Shown here: positions 1 through 9,237 of the stretch, in pieces
How positions within the stretch are numbered: position 1 is the first letter of the stretch
How the letters are laid out: every line of letters begins with the position of its first letter
Source of the DNA: Acanthamoeba lenticulata
Taxonomy: Eukaryota > Discosea > Longamoebia > Acanthamoebidae
Reading direction: 5' to 3'
Assembly: GCA_002179805.1 (NCBI GenBank)
Contig: NAVB01000663.1
Location: 1-10,489 of the forward strand
Length of the DNA stretch: 10,489 nucleotides
Made by a program: the position numbers and the translations under genes
Notes under the pieces: model-generated
Told to the model about the DNA's origin: nothing
What the model saw: only the letters and a program-made list of their open reading frames with translations
Database searches by the model: none

Positions 1-975
<975 letters not shown>

Positions 976-1817
976 TTGAAGGAAAGCGATCCTGACACCT
1001 ACTGCAGGCGGCCGGACTTTTTGCTCGCACGAGGACGAAGCGCTTGGCTGCTCGCTCCACTGCGCGCTCCGTCCACCAACTGGAGAGGGTCAAATCAAGA
1101 AAGAGGTCTCCCGCGTTCTTCTCTTCCGCCAAAGTTTGGGGCAGAAGAAGAACAAAAGAGAAGCAGGAGGAGAAAAGCACAGAACAAATTTGCCACAAGA
1201 GGGTGTTGTGGGAGGTGAAGGGCCCGCGACTAAAGTAACACAAGCTTGTCAACTCCTGAGTTGTTTTAGCTCACTTGGCCAATTCCACAAACATTCGCAC
1301 ATATGACAAAGTCCCAGTCCAGTCGAGGAGGAAAAGGGCAGGAGAGGCCTCCTTGGAGGATGATGATAATGGCTCATGTTTTTAATGATGGTAAAGAAGT
1401 CGGAGTTGTTACAATCGAGGGGTAGGAAAGACAAGCAAGGGCAGGGGGAGAGGGGGCTTAAAACTAAAAAATTCTCAAAAAAAAAGAGGAGAAACCACAC
1501 ATGCACACATACACGCGACATCACAGGGAGAGGAGACGCCGCACAACACGCACATACGGTGTACCCTCCCCTCGTGGGCTGGCTGGGGTCGGCTTGCTGC
1601 TTGTCGTTTCCGTAGATTCTGGGTACGGCTTTGTTTCTCTTTGTTCTTTTTTTTTTCTTTTTTTTTATGACCGTTGTGGCCTGCTGGAAGTGAGCACTTC
1701 TGCTCGTGCACACAGTGAGTCAGCTTCTTTTTCTCCATAGGCCTATTGTTTAGAACACAAAATAAAGTACATCAAAACAAATAAGCAAAAGGCCACGCAC
1801 CGGTGTTGGGGAGAGCG
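976..1817. other. Intergenic stretch, no convincing gene
   Basis: This gap lies between the stop of the F-box gene and the actin promoter, both on the minus strand. It should hold the F-box 3' untranslated region and distal actin regulatory DNA. I see an A9 tract (1477-1485), a CA-rich patch around 1497-1530, and two T tracts, T10 and T9, separated by one C (1647-1666). There is an AATAAA at about 1761, but on the plus strand, where no gene ends. I found no AATAAA on the minus strand just after the F-box stop. Open frames of up to 154 codons here have low-complexity, homopolymer-driven translations and no recognisable domain, so I call none. Confidence 0.6.
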
Positions 1818-4107
1818 TCACGGAAAGGCGTCGACATCAAAGAGGTCTTCGGCCTCGATCCAGTAGGTGCAGAAACGCGATGACGAGATCGCAGCGAAGC
1901 CGTAGACAAACGTCGCGTCGTCGGCCACCCTGATGGCTCCCGTGTGGAAGAACCGCGCTACGCAGCTCCGGCCGCGAGGCTTGTGCTCTTCTTCCTCTTG
2001 CTCCTCATACTCCTCGTTGTGGAGGCCAGGCTCTGACGCCGTCTTGGCGACGTCCATGGCGTCGGTGGCGACGGTCTCGCCGGGAGACCGTACGACCATG
2101 CCCGCAGCTTGAGCTTCTCCGGCCTGCCTGGGCTTCGAGCCAGCGGGCTCGCGCTGAACGGTGGCAGAGACGACATTGATCGTTTCGGGGGTAACCTCCT
2201 GCTCCTCGTCCTCCTCGAGCACAATCTCATCCCGGAGAAGCAGGTCGTCGTCATTGTTGGAAGTGGCGGTAGAGGTAGTCGGCGCGATGCGGCCGGCGAC
2301 GACAGCGCTCGGGGTCGACGCAGTGGCGTGCCGTTCGTGGATGATGACCTCGCTGGCCATGATGGGCTCCATGGGCGTGGTCTGCTGCTGGGGTTCGGAC
2401 GGGCGGGCCTCGGCCTCCGTTTCGGGAGCCGATGACAAAAGTGGCGCGCTGTTGTTATCGTCTTCGAGCACGACAAGCACATCGTCGTCCCTGCTGGGAG
2501 CGGCGGCGGCGGAAGACGAAGCCGTGGATGTAGAAGTGGTGGTGGTAGTAGTGCCAGAGGTCAGACTTTCCAGTGTGTGCTCGTGCTCGTGCTCTTCATC
2601 CTCGTAGTCGTCATCTTCGACTTCCTCACCGATCACCTCGCCGACACCGACGATGACGCCGCCACCGCCGCCAACTCCTTCGGCGAGGACCGCTCGAACG
2701 TCGTCAGCCTGCTCCTCACTGTTCTCGGCCTCCGCGGCGGCCTGCTGTTGTTGATTGGCCTCGTCCTCCTGCCGCTGAGTGGCTCTCTCCTGCTTGACCT
2801 TTCTCTCGAGCATCTTCCGAGCGTTGATCGCCTGCAGCTGTGCGGCGCTCATCTCCTTGTAGGGGAAGTAACCAAAGAGCCACTCCGTGCAGCTGTTGGC
2901 CTCCTCTTCTTCCATCCAGGTCTTCTTGTCGCTGTTGCTCTCGTAGCGAAGCATCTCCCACAGTACGTTCTGCGCGCGGTCGTAGCTGACGATCTCCCGC
3001 CAGCACTCGGGCGCCGAACCGAGCCTCTGCATCTTGAAGCTCTGCGCGACGACGAGCAAGAAGAAGAAGCAAAATGGTTAACGCCCCGCAGATGGCAGCT
3101 AAAAAGGCCGGTAGTACCAGTTCCGTAAACAGGTTCTCGCCACGAGCGGTGAGAATCACCTCGTTGGCGACGATGCTCTTGATCTCGTGCGAGGAGAGGG
3201 CCCACACGTCGCGGTAGAGTGTCGGGTATCGGAGGTTGTCCGCTCCGGTGTAGCTTTTGTCCAATCGGTAGAGGCCCATCACGCCGTGTCGCGTCCCGTT
3301 GCCAAATAGCTTTGTTGTTGCTGTGCAAAGTTGAAGGTGACAACAGGCGGGGTCAACCTTTAGTCTACAAGAAGGCTGCGCGGTGGGCGGTTTATGTACC
3401 TTGTATCAGTTGCTGCATATCGATCTCTTCGTGCTCAGGATAGTGCGACGCAAACAGCTGCTTCCAAGTCTTGGCTTGCGTGCCCCACACTTCGTAGTAC
3501 ATCCTGCAACAGAAGAAATAAGGATGGAAAGAAGAAGAGTCCTGAAAAACGAGCTGCGGCTGTACCTCTTCCAGAGCACATCATCATTTGAAATTGACTT
3601 CCATTGGTGGCACACAAGAGCGCAGTTGGCCAAATCTGGAAGAGTCGATATTAATATTAATATTAGTGACTTGTTCAAGCTGCTCAATCGATCAACTCTG
3701 GCGGAGCGCAAAGTACCCACAAAACCCAAGTAAACAAAGATCTTGAGCAGTATTTCAGGAGGCATATCCAGAACGCTTTCACATCGCATCGCTGCGGTCA
3801 ATGAGATGGTGTCTACACCGTCCGCCTGTGGGAGGTGAGACCTTGCTGAGGACAATACGAAGACATGCAAATGTGGTACCTCTCCAGGTTGATCGAGTTT
3901 TAGCCTTTTTGCGGCTGATGGCGCCACGTCTGCGCCGTTGGCATCTAGCTCGATGTTAAGGTCATCATTAAGTTCGTCTTCCAGCTCATCTCGTACACGT
4001 TTTATCCCTTGCCCCTCTTGCTCGAACGTGCCGACATCGTTTGCTTCGTTATGCGTGTCCAACTCGCCATTCGCCTGCATCAGCTCGGCCATTGCTGCCT
4101 CGTCCAT
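1818..4107 (-). CDS. F-box protein with Myc-like NLS and long acidic tail (6 exons, ~642 aa)
   Basis: This is a likely substrate adaptor of an SCF-type ubiquitin ligase, in which the F-box binds Skp1. Exons by frame continuity are 4107-3880, 3825-3726, 3635-3566, 3503-3400, 3320-3118 and 3041-1818. Introns are 54, 90, 62, 79 and 76 nt, and the phases agree throughout. Residues 1-76 are acidic and end with AAKRLKLD (65-72), close to the c-Myc nuclear signal. The F-box spans about 94-139: LDMPPEILLKIFVYL joined to DLANCALVCHQWKSI, then DDVLWKR. The cysteine/tryptophan spacing is classic, and the second intron falls exactly inside it. About residues 140-290 look folded, with many W and Y. Then come a charged, glutamine-rich probable coiled coil, Glu/Asp, Thr/Ser and Ala runs, and a more hydrophobic last 50 residues ending DVDAFP. 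I do not recognise a substrate-binding domain, so the target is unknown. The frame is also open upstream of 4107, but that part overlaps the divergent neighbour. F-box identity is firm; the exact exon 5 start and the true N-terminus are less so. Confidence 0.8.
3648..3665. repeat. (ATATTA)x3 inside F-box intron 2
   Basis: Three perfect copies of the hexamer ATATTA lie within the 90-nt second intron of the F-box gene. Just upstream on the minus strand is CACTAAT, which could serve as the branch point. The AT-rich block contrasts with the GC-rich exons and probably helps mark the intron. Confidence 0.8.
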
Positions 4108-4246
4108 GGCTGGGCGTAAACAAAAGACAGACCTTTTCTGCCCGAAAATGATTTTTCTTTTTGTTTCTTTGTTTTCCTTGGCGCGAGCCTGCTGCGTGAA
4201 AGGACGCCGGCAAAGTGTGACTTGTAGTTCATCTTTTACACTGACT
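4108..4246. promoter_or_regulatory. Compact divergent promoter (F-box gene / TRIQK-like gene)
   Basis: Only 139 bp separate the two divergent start codons. The plus strand carries a T-rich patch (about 4149-4178) broken by single C and G bases. I see no clear TATA on either side. Both genes must take their promoters and 5' leaders from this space unless leaders overlap the neighbouring exon, which suggests a bidirectional promoter. Confidence 0.5.
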
Positions 4247-4568
4247 ATGTCGAGGACAACGGGTAAGAGCTTGTCTAACGTTGACAACTACCGACGCCGC
4301 ATCGGGGAGAAGGAGAACCGCAAGGTATGCACCACCCTCTCTTAGCTACTTGCCAGCCAGAAAACAAGCTCAGGGCAGCAAACAGGCGCATACGGACAAG
4401 CGCATCAAGGAGAGCCTGCACTCGAAGAACACGGGCACTAAGACCAGCAAGTTGAAGATGACCCTTGTGGCCATTGCCATCGTGGCCGTCTTCTTCGTAC
4501 TGCTCTACTTCATCCTCTTCGCCACGCTTCTTCCGCGTACGCCTACGGCCGACCTCCCCCAGTTTTGA
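4247..4568 (+). CDS. TRIQK-like small tail-anchored membrane protein (2 exons, ~90 aa)
   Basis: Exon 1 (4247-4324, 26 codons) encodes MSRTTGKSLSNVDNYRRRIG followed by EKENRK. Its V-D-x-Y-R-(K/R)-x-I-G core resembles the start of animal TRIQK (triple QxxK/R motif) proteins, which are small endoplasmic-reticulum membrane proteins of unclear function. Exon 2 (4374-4568) adds a basic stretch (QAHTDKRIKESLHSKNTGTK), one hydrophobic segment at about residues 55-79, and a short tail ending TADLPQF. A basic cytosolic head and a single C-terminal membrane helix fit tail anchoring. The intron (4325-4373, 49 nt, GTATGC...CTCAG) is my choice because it keeps frame; an acceptor at 4385 would also work and would drop four residues. 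The ORF containing exon 2 alone starts with an unrelated intron-derived leader. The family assignment rests on a remembered alignment of a short motif plus the overall layout, so it is moderate. Confidence 0.6.
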
Positions 4569-4924
4569 GTTGCGTAGCCCACCAAGTGACGCTCTTTCGA
4601 GGCTATTTGCTACAGTTCTTGAATAAATAGGGGGAGCATAGTACACAAGGGGCACCGTCAGATTCAACCACTTTCTCCTCATCCACAAAATTGCCTCACT
4701 CACTCTCCTTCTGCTTGCGTTTCGTCTCGCTCTCTCGTCTTCTCCTCCGCTCACGTTGATATCGCCTTGCCTCCAGGCACCTTGCCTTCGTGCATCCTTC
4801 CAGTTAAACGTCATAGTCGAACCTCTCTACACGACGTCGCCCTGTGGTGGAGGTAGAGGCGAAGCGAAAAGACGAGTAGTCGTACTACGCGTGTACGGCA
4901 CCAGGTTCCACACAACTAGGCCGC
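4569..4924. other. Tail-to-tail intergenic region
   Basis: This 356-bp gap separates the 3' ends of the convergent TRIQK-like (plus) and eIF4E-family (minus) genes, so it holds both 3' untranslated regions. Apart from the plus-strand AATAAA at 4622 and a CT-rich patch around 4670-4750, I see nothing. Frames crossing it give no recognisable protein. I find no minus-strand AATAAA after the eIF4E stop. Confidence 0.6.
4622..4627 (+). terminator. Poly(A) signal AATAAA of the TRIQK-like gene
   Basis: A canonical AATAAA lies 54 bases past the TGA stop at 4566-4568, at the usual distance for cleavage and polyadenylation in a gene-dense amoeba genome. Confidence 0.65.
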
Positions 4925-5841
4925 CTAGTTGGTCTCCCTCTTGGCGTCGTGAAAGTCCTTGTTGAAGTCAGTGTGCTCCCGGTTGGCTGGAAAGAAGAAG
5001 AAGAAGAACAAGAACAAGAAGAAGTCGCCGCATGAGCCAACAAACGGGCAACAACGACATAAGATGACATCACTGAAGATAACGTACCCTTGTAGAAGGG
5101 GCTGCGCAGCTCAGCCTTGGGGATGATCTCCTTGAGTCGTCCAAGAAGTCCAGAAGAGTGGGCGTTGGCGTTGGTGTTCCAGATGCGGATGATGTCGTCA
5201 TGCTGCCTGATGCTCACTGTGAGGCCGCAGATCTCGTCGCCCTCGCCCAGGGAACCCTCAAACTGCTCGCCGATGAGCGCGAGGATGACCTCTTTCCACA
5301 CGTAGGCTGTGTCGTCCTTTCTGACGCGCATCGCCCAAAAGCCGCCGTTGGCGTTCTTGGGGTCCTCCCAGAGCGGGGAGATGCCCGACTTCATGAGGTG
5401 GAAGCTCGACTTGAAGCGCAACTTCTCGATGGGCGGCAGATTATTGTAGCACTTCCAGAAATCCTGCATCCAGTGACGTGCATCACGCAAAGTGGCAACT
5501 CTTCATATGAGAACAATTGCTCCGAGCGGCGTATAGCGTGCCCACGCCGGCCATAGAGAAGAGGGAGGGGGGCGCACCTGCACAGTGTTGAATGTGCACA
5601 GCTTCTGAAGGGAGGCCTCGTACTCTTCAGCTGAGAGACCTGGGCCAATGAACTTGTCGTGCCAGAAGGACCTGACACCGTCACCAGTGCAAAGATGAGC
5701 CAAGAACCACACATAATTCTTGATGCACTGGAAGGATTACCATGAGTTCTCCAGTGGCACGATCTCGTCTGCGTCGAAATTATCAAACAGGATGGCCGAT
5801 GCGCGGCTAATGTTCTCGAAACCAGGGGGCGGGAAAGACAT
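4925..5841 (-). CDS. eIF4E: eIF4E-family cap-binding protein (4 exons, 210 aa)
   Basis: This cytoplasmic protein binds the m7G cap of mRNA and either recruits eIF4G or, in 4EHP-type variants, represses translation. Exons are 5841-5741, 5671-5578, 5463-5088 and 4986-4925. Introns are 69, 114 and 101 nt. The phases agree, giving 210 aa, against about 217 for human eIF4E. The start is MSFPPPGFENIS. Landmarks: VPLENSWSFWHDKF (29-41) matches the HPL...W..W entry strand. Y51 sits where the first cap-stacking tryptophan (human W56) is expected. FNTVQDFWKCYNN (61-73) carries the dorsal W68 that binds eIF4G or 4E-BP. SPLWEDP (94-100) supplies the second stacking W97 and the base-reading E98. GDEICGLTVSIRQ (140-152) and W160 form the phosphate-binding side. 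The last exon is tiny and ends HDAKRETN. Splicing exon 1 to 2 restores the split W34 codon; leaving the intron in gives an immediate TAA. Family membership is firm. The subclass is open: W34 and W37 are kept, but the first stacking residue appears to be Tyr. Confidence 0.92.
4991..5024. repeat. GAA/GAACAA tract beside the last eIF4E splice acceptor
   Basis: On the plus strand this reads as imperfect GAA repeats with two GAACAA variants. On the transcribed minus strand it is a run of about 34 pyrimidine-rich bases ending a few bases before the CCAG acceptor at 4987. It therefore serves as an unusually long polypyrimidine tract made from a simple repeat. Confidence 0.75.
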
Positions 5842-6060
5842 CTTCAATTCTGATATGACCAAACTACAGTCTTATGGCTTACTGAATGAAGGGCAACTAA
5901 GTTGAGTGAGGACCGTCTCGTGCACCAGAGCAAGAAGGGAGTCGATTCGCTAAGAGGCAGGAATCACCCGAACACCAAGGCCGAAAGACAAGAGCTAATG
6001 AAAAAGACGGAAAGAAAAGGCGAAGTGGAGAAAAAGAGAAATAAAACGAGAAAAAGGTAG
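5842..6060 (-). promoter_or_regulatory. Short gap: AAA gene 3' end and eIF4E promoter
   Basis: This 219-bp gap lies between the stop of the AAA ATPase gene and the start of the eIF4E-family gene, both on the minus strand. It is purine-rich on the plus strand around 5995-6060 (pyrimidine-rich on the transcribed strand). I find no clear TATA and no AATAAA on the minus strand. The eIF4E promoter must lie here or within the 3' part of the upstream gene. Confidence 0.4.
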
Positions 6061-7392
6061 TCACGAGGCACTGCTGCGTGCAAATTGGTGGTAGCGCTGC
6101 AGAGCGTGCTTGGTCAGCGCGGACCCGCCCGTCTGACGTCGCTGCTGTACGGCGGCCTCCACATGCTGCCATTTCACCTCCGTGGCGTCCATATTCTCCG
6201 TCAGTGCGAGTAACGCCGCTTCCCTACACGCCGCTCCAACAGGCCCAATCAGCTTTCAGCTCCTAGAGAAAGAGGGTGATGGACAGGAGGATGATGGCTC
6301 GTCCCGTACCGCGCGCAGGCCAGGATCTCGGCCGGCGTCAGTCCCTCGGTGAGCGCTGCAAACTGGTCGTTGGTGACGTCCGCCGCAAATGGCACCTTGC
6401 GCCTTCGCTCAGTCTGCACATGTGTTTGCGGGCGTGAGCGGCGCCCCAAGAGTCGCCTTCTTAGTGCAAGGCAAGGAGGACTTTGCGTCCAGGCCAGGGA
6501 AGTACCTCGAGGAGCTGTGCGCGAGCGGTCGCGGTGGGCGGACCCACGTAGACGAGCCGCTCAAAGCGGCCTGGCCGCAGCAGCGCCGGGTCCAGCAGGT
6601 CCGGCCGGCTCGTGCAGGCCACGAGCAACACGCCAGCGCGCGCGCTGACGCCGTCCATCTCGTTGAGCAGCTGGCTCAGCACGCGTTGGCCCATCCCGCC
6701 CATGCCCTCCGTGTCCCCGCTACGCGTCGGCGCGAGGGCGTCAATCTCGTCAAAGAAAATGACCGACGGCGCCATCTGGCGCGCGCGCTCAAACAGGCGC
6801 CGGATCAGGCCCTCGGTCTCGCCCAGGTACTTGGAGTAGAGCTCCGGCCTTGTTCATACGTTCATTCATCGTGTAAACACACAGAAACGGTCAGCCTGAC
6901 GTGGACGCGCCTGATTGGGCGAGAGCTGGGGGCACGTACCCTTTGATCGAGATGAAGGGCAGGTGGAGGGCCGACGCAAAGGCGTGGGCGCACAGCGTCT
7001 TGCCGCAGCCCGAGGGCCCGTAAAGCAACACCCCGGCCTGCTGGGCGAGGGAGGCCAGCAGGGGACTCGTTGTTGCTGCAGCTGTTGTTGTCGTGTCCGC
7101 CGCTGCTAGACCCCATCGGACGGCCTCCTCAAGTTCGCGCCGCGCGTCCTCGCAGCCGGCGACGTCGTCCCACCGCACGCGCGGCGGCCGGACGGTGAGC
7201 TCGAACATCTGCGACGGCCGCACGGCGGCCAGGGCCCGTTCCATGTCCTGTCGCTCGACCTGGCTCGGCGTCGTCGTGGCCTTTGGCGCGCGCACCCGTG
7301 CGTGGAGTACGATGCGCCGAGCGAGGCGTACCAGGTCGCGCGGCACGTAGCCCTGGGTCGCCTGTTTGTGTAGTGAAAAGCGTCAGTAGCCA

Positions 7393-7431
<39 letters not shown>

Positions 7432-8931
7432 ATGGATAAAGCAACGCGCTACGACCTCGGCGAGAAAGGCGAGGTCGGGCTCAGATGCTGTTGTGCTGCT
7501 CGTGAGGAGCAGTTCGCGCAGGATCTCCAGGCGCGCCGGGGCCGCTGGGGCCTGGACGACAAAGGCGTGGTCGAACCGCGGAGGGCGCAGGAAGGCCGGC
7601 GGCAGGGTGTAGCCCTGGCGCAGCAGGCCCACGATGGCCGCGCCGGGCAGTCGAGCGAGCTCGTCGATAAAGTCGAGCAGCCGCGACACCGCGCTCATCT
7701 TGTCGCTGCCTCTGCCCTCTCCGCCTGCGCCTGAGGAGGACCACTTGAACGAGGCGTCCTCGTCGGGCGGCGGCGAGGCAAAGAGCTCGAGCTGCCTCAG
7801 CACCACGAGGACGGGATCCGCTGGGCTGGCGTTCTGCACGCGCTTGAGCGTGGACGCCAGAAGCGCGTCGAGGTTGCCGCGGCCGCGGCCCAAGTTGAGC
7901 TGCGCACGCACACACGAGCAAGGGCAAGTGAGCCACTATTCCACCGCCCGCACTCTCGGCCTCAGTTGTGGACAAACCTCGGTGATCTCGGCACCAATGG
8001 CGCGGGCGAGCCGCTGGGCCGTGCTCCACTTGCCCACACCGGCGACGCCGGTCAGCAGCACGCCGCTGCCCACGCTAAAGCCCTTCATGCTCCGTTCGAC
8101 GGACTTGCGCCGGAGCTCGAGCTCTGGCATGCGCCGCGTTAGCGAGTTTCTCTTCACAGGTTGGGACGAAACACGAAATGCTACGTACCCAACAAGGCGC
8201 GGGCCTGGCGCTCGGTCTCTGATAGCAGTCGCGCGGTATCATTCATTAGCGACGAGGCCGGTTTGGTGGTCCTCGAGGGCCGGCTCGGGACGAGACGCCA
8301 CCGTGTATCGCGGGTGAAGGCGAACAGCGTCGTGCGGGCTGCTGCAACGTCGGGTGTGCCGCTGCTAGTGGTGGTCGTGGCAGCCACTGACGGCACGGCC
8401 GCCTGGATGTGGCGCACGACGAGCGCATGCGTTCGGCCGATGATGGGCACCAGCAGCGTGCAGCCGGGGCCGCCCCACTTGCCCGCCAGTCGGCGCCGCA
8501 GGGCGGCAAGGAACGCGTCCTCGCTCGTGCCCAGCCGCGCTTCGGCATCCGCGAGTTCGACTTCAACCTCGACTGCAGTTGTGGCTGCGCCCGCAGATGA
8601 GTGTGATAATCATCATTCCAAGGAGAGAGGACGTACCGTCACATTTGAGATTGGACGAGATGCGAACGTCGGAGGAACCAAACCGAGCGATTAGTAAGTG
8701 GAAAAGGTCGTTGTGACACCGTGCCTCGCTCTTGGTCAGCTCACCACTTGCCGGCACCGCCGAAGCCACGAATCTTGGCTCATCAGTGCCGAGAGAATTG
8801 TGAATGGCAGGCCGGAGCAAAACTGGCTGATAGGCCTTGAGGCCGAGGTCATCAAATAGGGCAGGGGCTAGGCCCACCTCGTCCACTTCTACATGAGACA
8901 GCCCGCCACACAACAGCACCCCTGCCTCCAT
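6061..8931 (-). CDS. Double AAA+ ATPase with degenerate D1, PEX6-like (8 exons, ~770 aa)
   Basis: Exons are 8931-8637, 8584-8189, 8123-7978, 7899-7456, 7361-6940, 6848-6506, 6413-6310 and 6223-6061. Introns are 52, 65, 78, 94, 91, 92 and 86 nt, and the phases agree throughout. Residues 1-245 are an unrecognised N-domain starting MEAGVLLCGG. D1 (about 246-430) is decayed: its Walker A is GVAGVGKWS (256-264), with Trp where Thr/Ser should coordinate magnesium, and its Walker B, VLVVLRQLE (309-317), lacks the Asp-Glu pair. D2 is intact: Walker A GPSGCGKT (542-549), Walker B VIFFDE (597-602), and a second region of homology, TSRPDLLDPALLRPGR, with both arginine fingers (R659, R662). The C-terminal helices include CAREAALLAL and a final RYHQFARSSAS. 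Degenerate D1 with active D2 is known for the peroxins PEX1/PEX6, which extract the PEX5 receptor from peroxisome membranes. LRPGRFERLVYVG is most PEX6-like. However, 770 aa is short for PEX6 (about 940-1030) and close to AFG2B, whose D1 is normally intact. The AAA identity is sure; the PEX6 call is inference. Confidence 0.85.
7393..7432. repeat. (TAAA)x10 microsatellite inside an AAA-gene intron
   Basis: Ten perfect TAAA units on the plus strand (TTTA on the transcribed minus strand) fill over 40% of the 94-nt intron at 7455-7362. On the transcribed strand the tract is U-rich and free of AG, so it can sit between donor and acceptor without creating a false splice site. Such a repeat should vary in length between strains. 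Confidence 0.95.
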
Positions 8932-9237
8932 TTTTGTGTTCTTTTCTTTTTTCTTTTCATTGCAACTTGAAAAGAAAACAAGGAAACAGTAATGGCATTC
9001 CGCAGAAACATTATGTCGACAGAACGTTTTTACGAGAATTTGGTTCAAGAGGCAGAGAACGCTTCTGCTCACGTTTTGAGGCCGAGAAGGCTTCTGGTGG
9101 GCTTGGCCTTTATCTATGGCGCACAGCCTTGGTTAAGGCAATACACAACTGATCGCACAACTGATCTACACATGAGCGCTCGGGTCTCGCATAAGCACTC
9201 CTCTTCGTCGACCACCTCAATCCCTACTTCCTACTAC
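8932..9237. promoter_or_regulatory. Divergent promoter region (AAA ATPase / Rab)
   Basis: This is a 306-bp gap between divergent start codons. A T-rich tract at 8932-8959 lies right against the AAA gene ATG; on the minus strand it is an A/AG-rich leader. I see no convincing TATA or CCAAT element in either direction. The plus-strand frame of the Rab gene is open through 8992-9237, which is noted as a finding. Confidence 0.45.

Noticed and set aside
1249..1740. Several overlapping frames of 79-154 codons between the F-box and actin genes
   Set aside because: Their translations are driven by homopolymer and CA tracts (Lys, Phe or His runs), with no domain and no splice-consistent extension.
2109..3128. 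Long plus-strand frames of 108-183 codons opposite the F-box last exon
   Set aside because: They are mirror images of Glu/Asp- and Thr/Ser-rich repeats, giving Leu/Val/Ser-rich shadows. The minus frame joins in phase to the F-box exons.
4107..4287. 60-codon upstream extension of the F-box frame to an ATG at 4287
   Set aside because: It would run antisense through exon 1 of the divergent TRIQK-like gene and has no domain; 4107 starts a sensible acidic head.
4815..4830. TTCGA motifs resembling a tRNA B box, here and near 7567 and 9044
   Set aside because: None has the full GGTTCGANNCC box, a matching A box or a cloverleaf; no tRNA is supported.
5158..5556. 132-codon plus-strand frame opposite eIF4E
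   Set aside because: It is the antisense shadow of exon 3 and has no recognisable domain.
5706..5740. In-frame TAA in the eIF4E gene, read first as a nonsense mutation or a 13-22 nt micro-intron
   Set aside because: A 69-nt intron (5740-5672) removes the stop and restores the family motif W-x-x-W, so no pseudogene is needed.
6389..6946. 185-codon plus-strand frame opposite the AAA D2 domain
   Set aside because: It is an Arg/Ala-rich shadow of a GC-rich AAA exon and reads across two introns.
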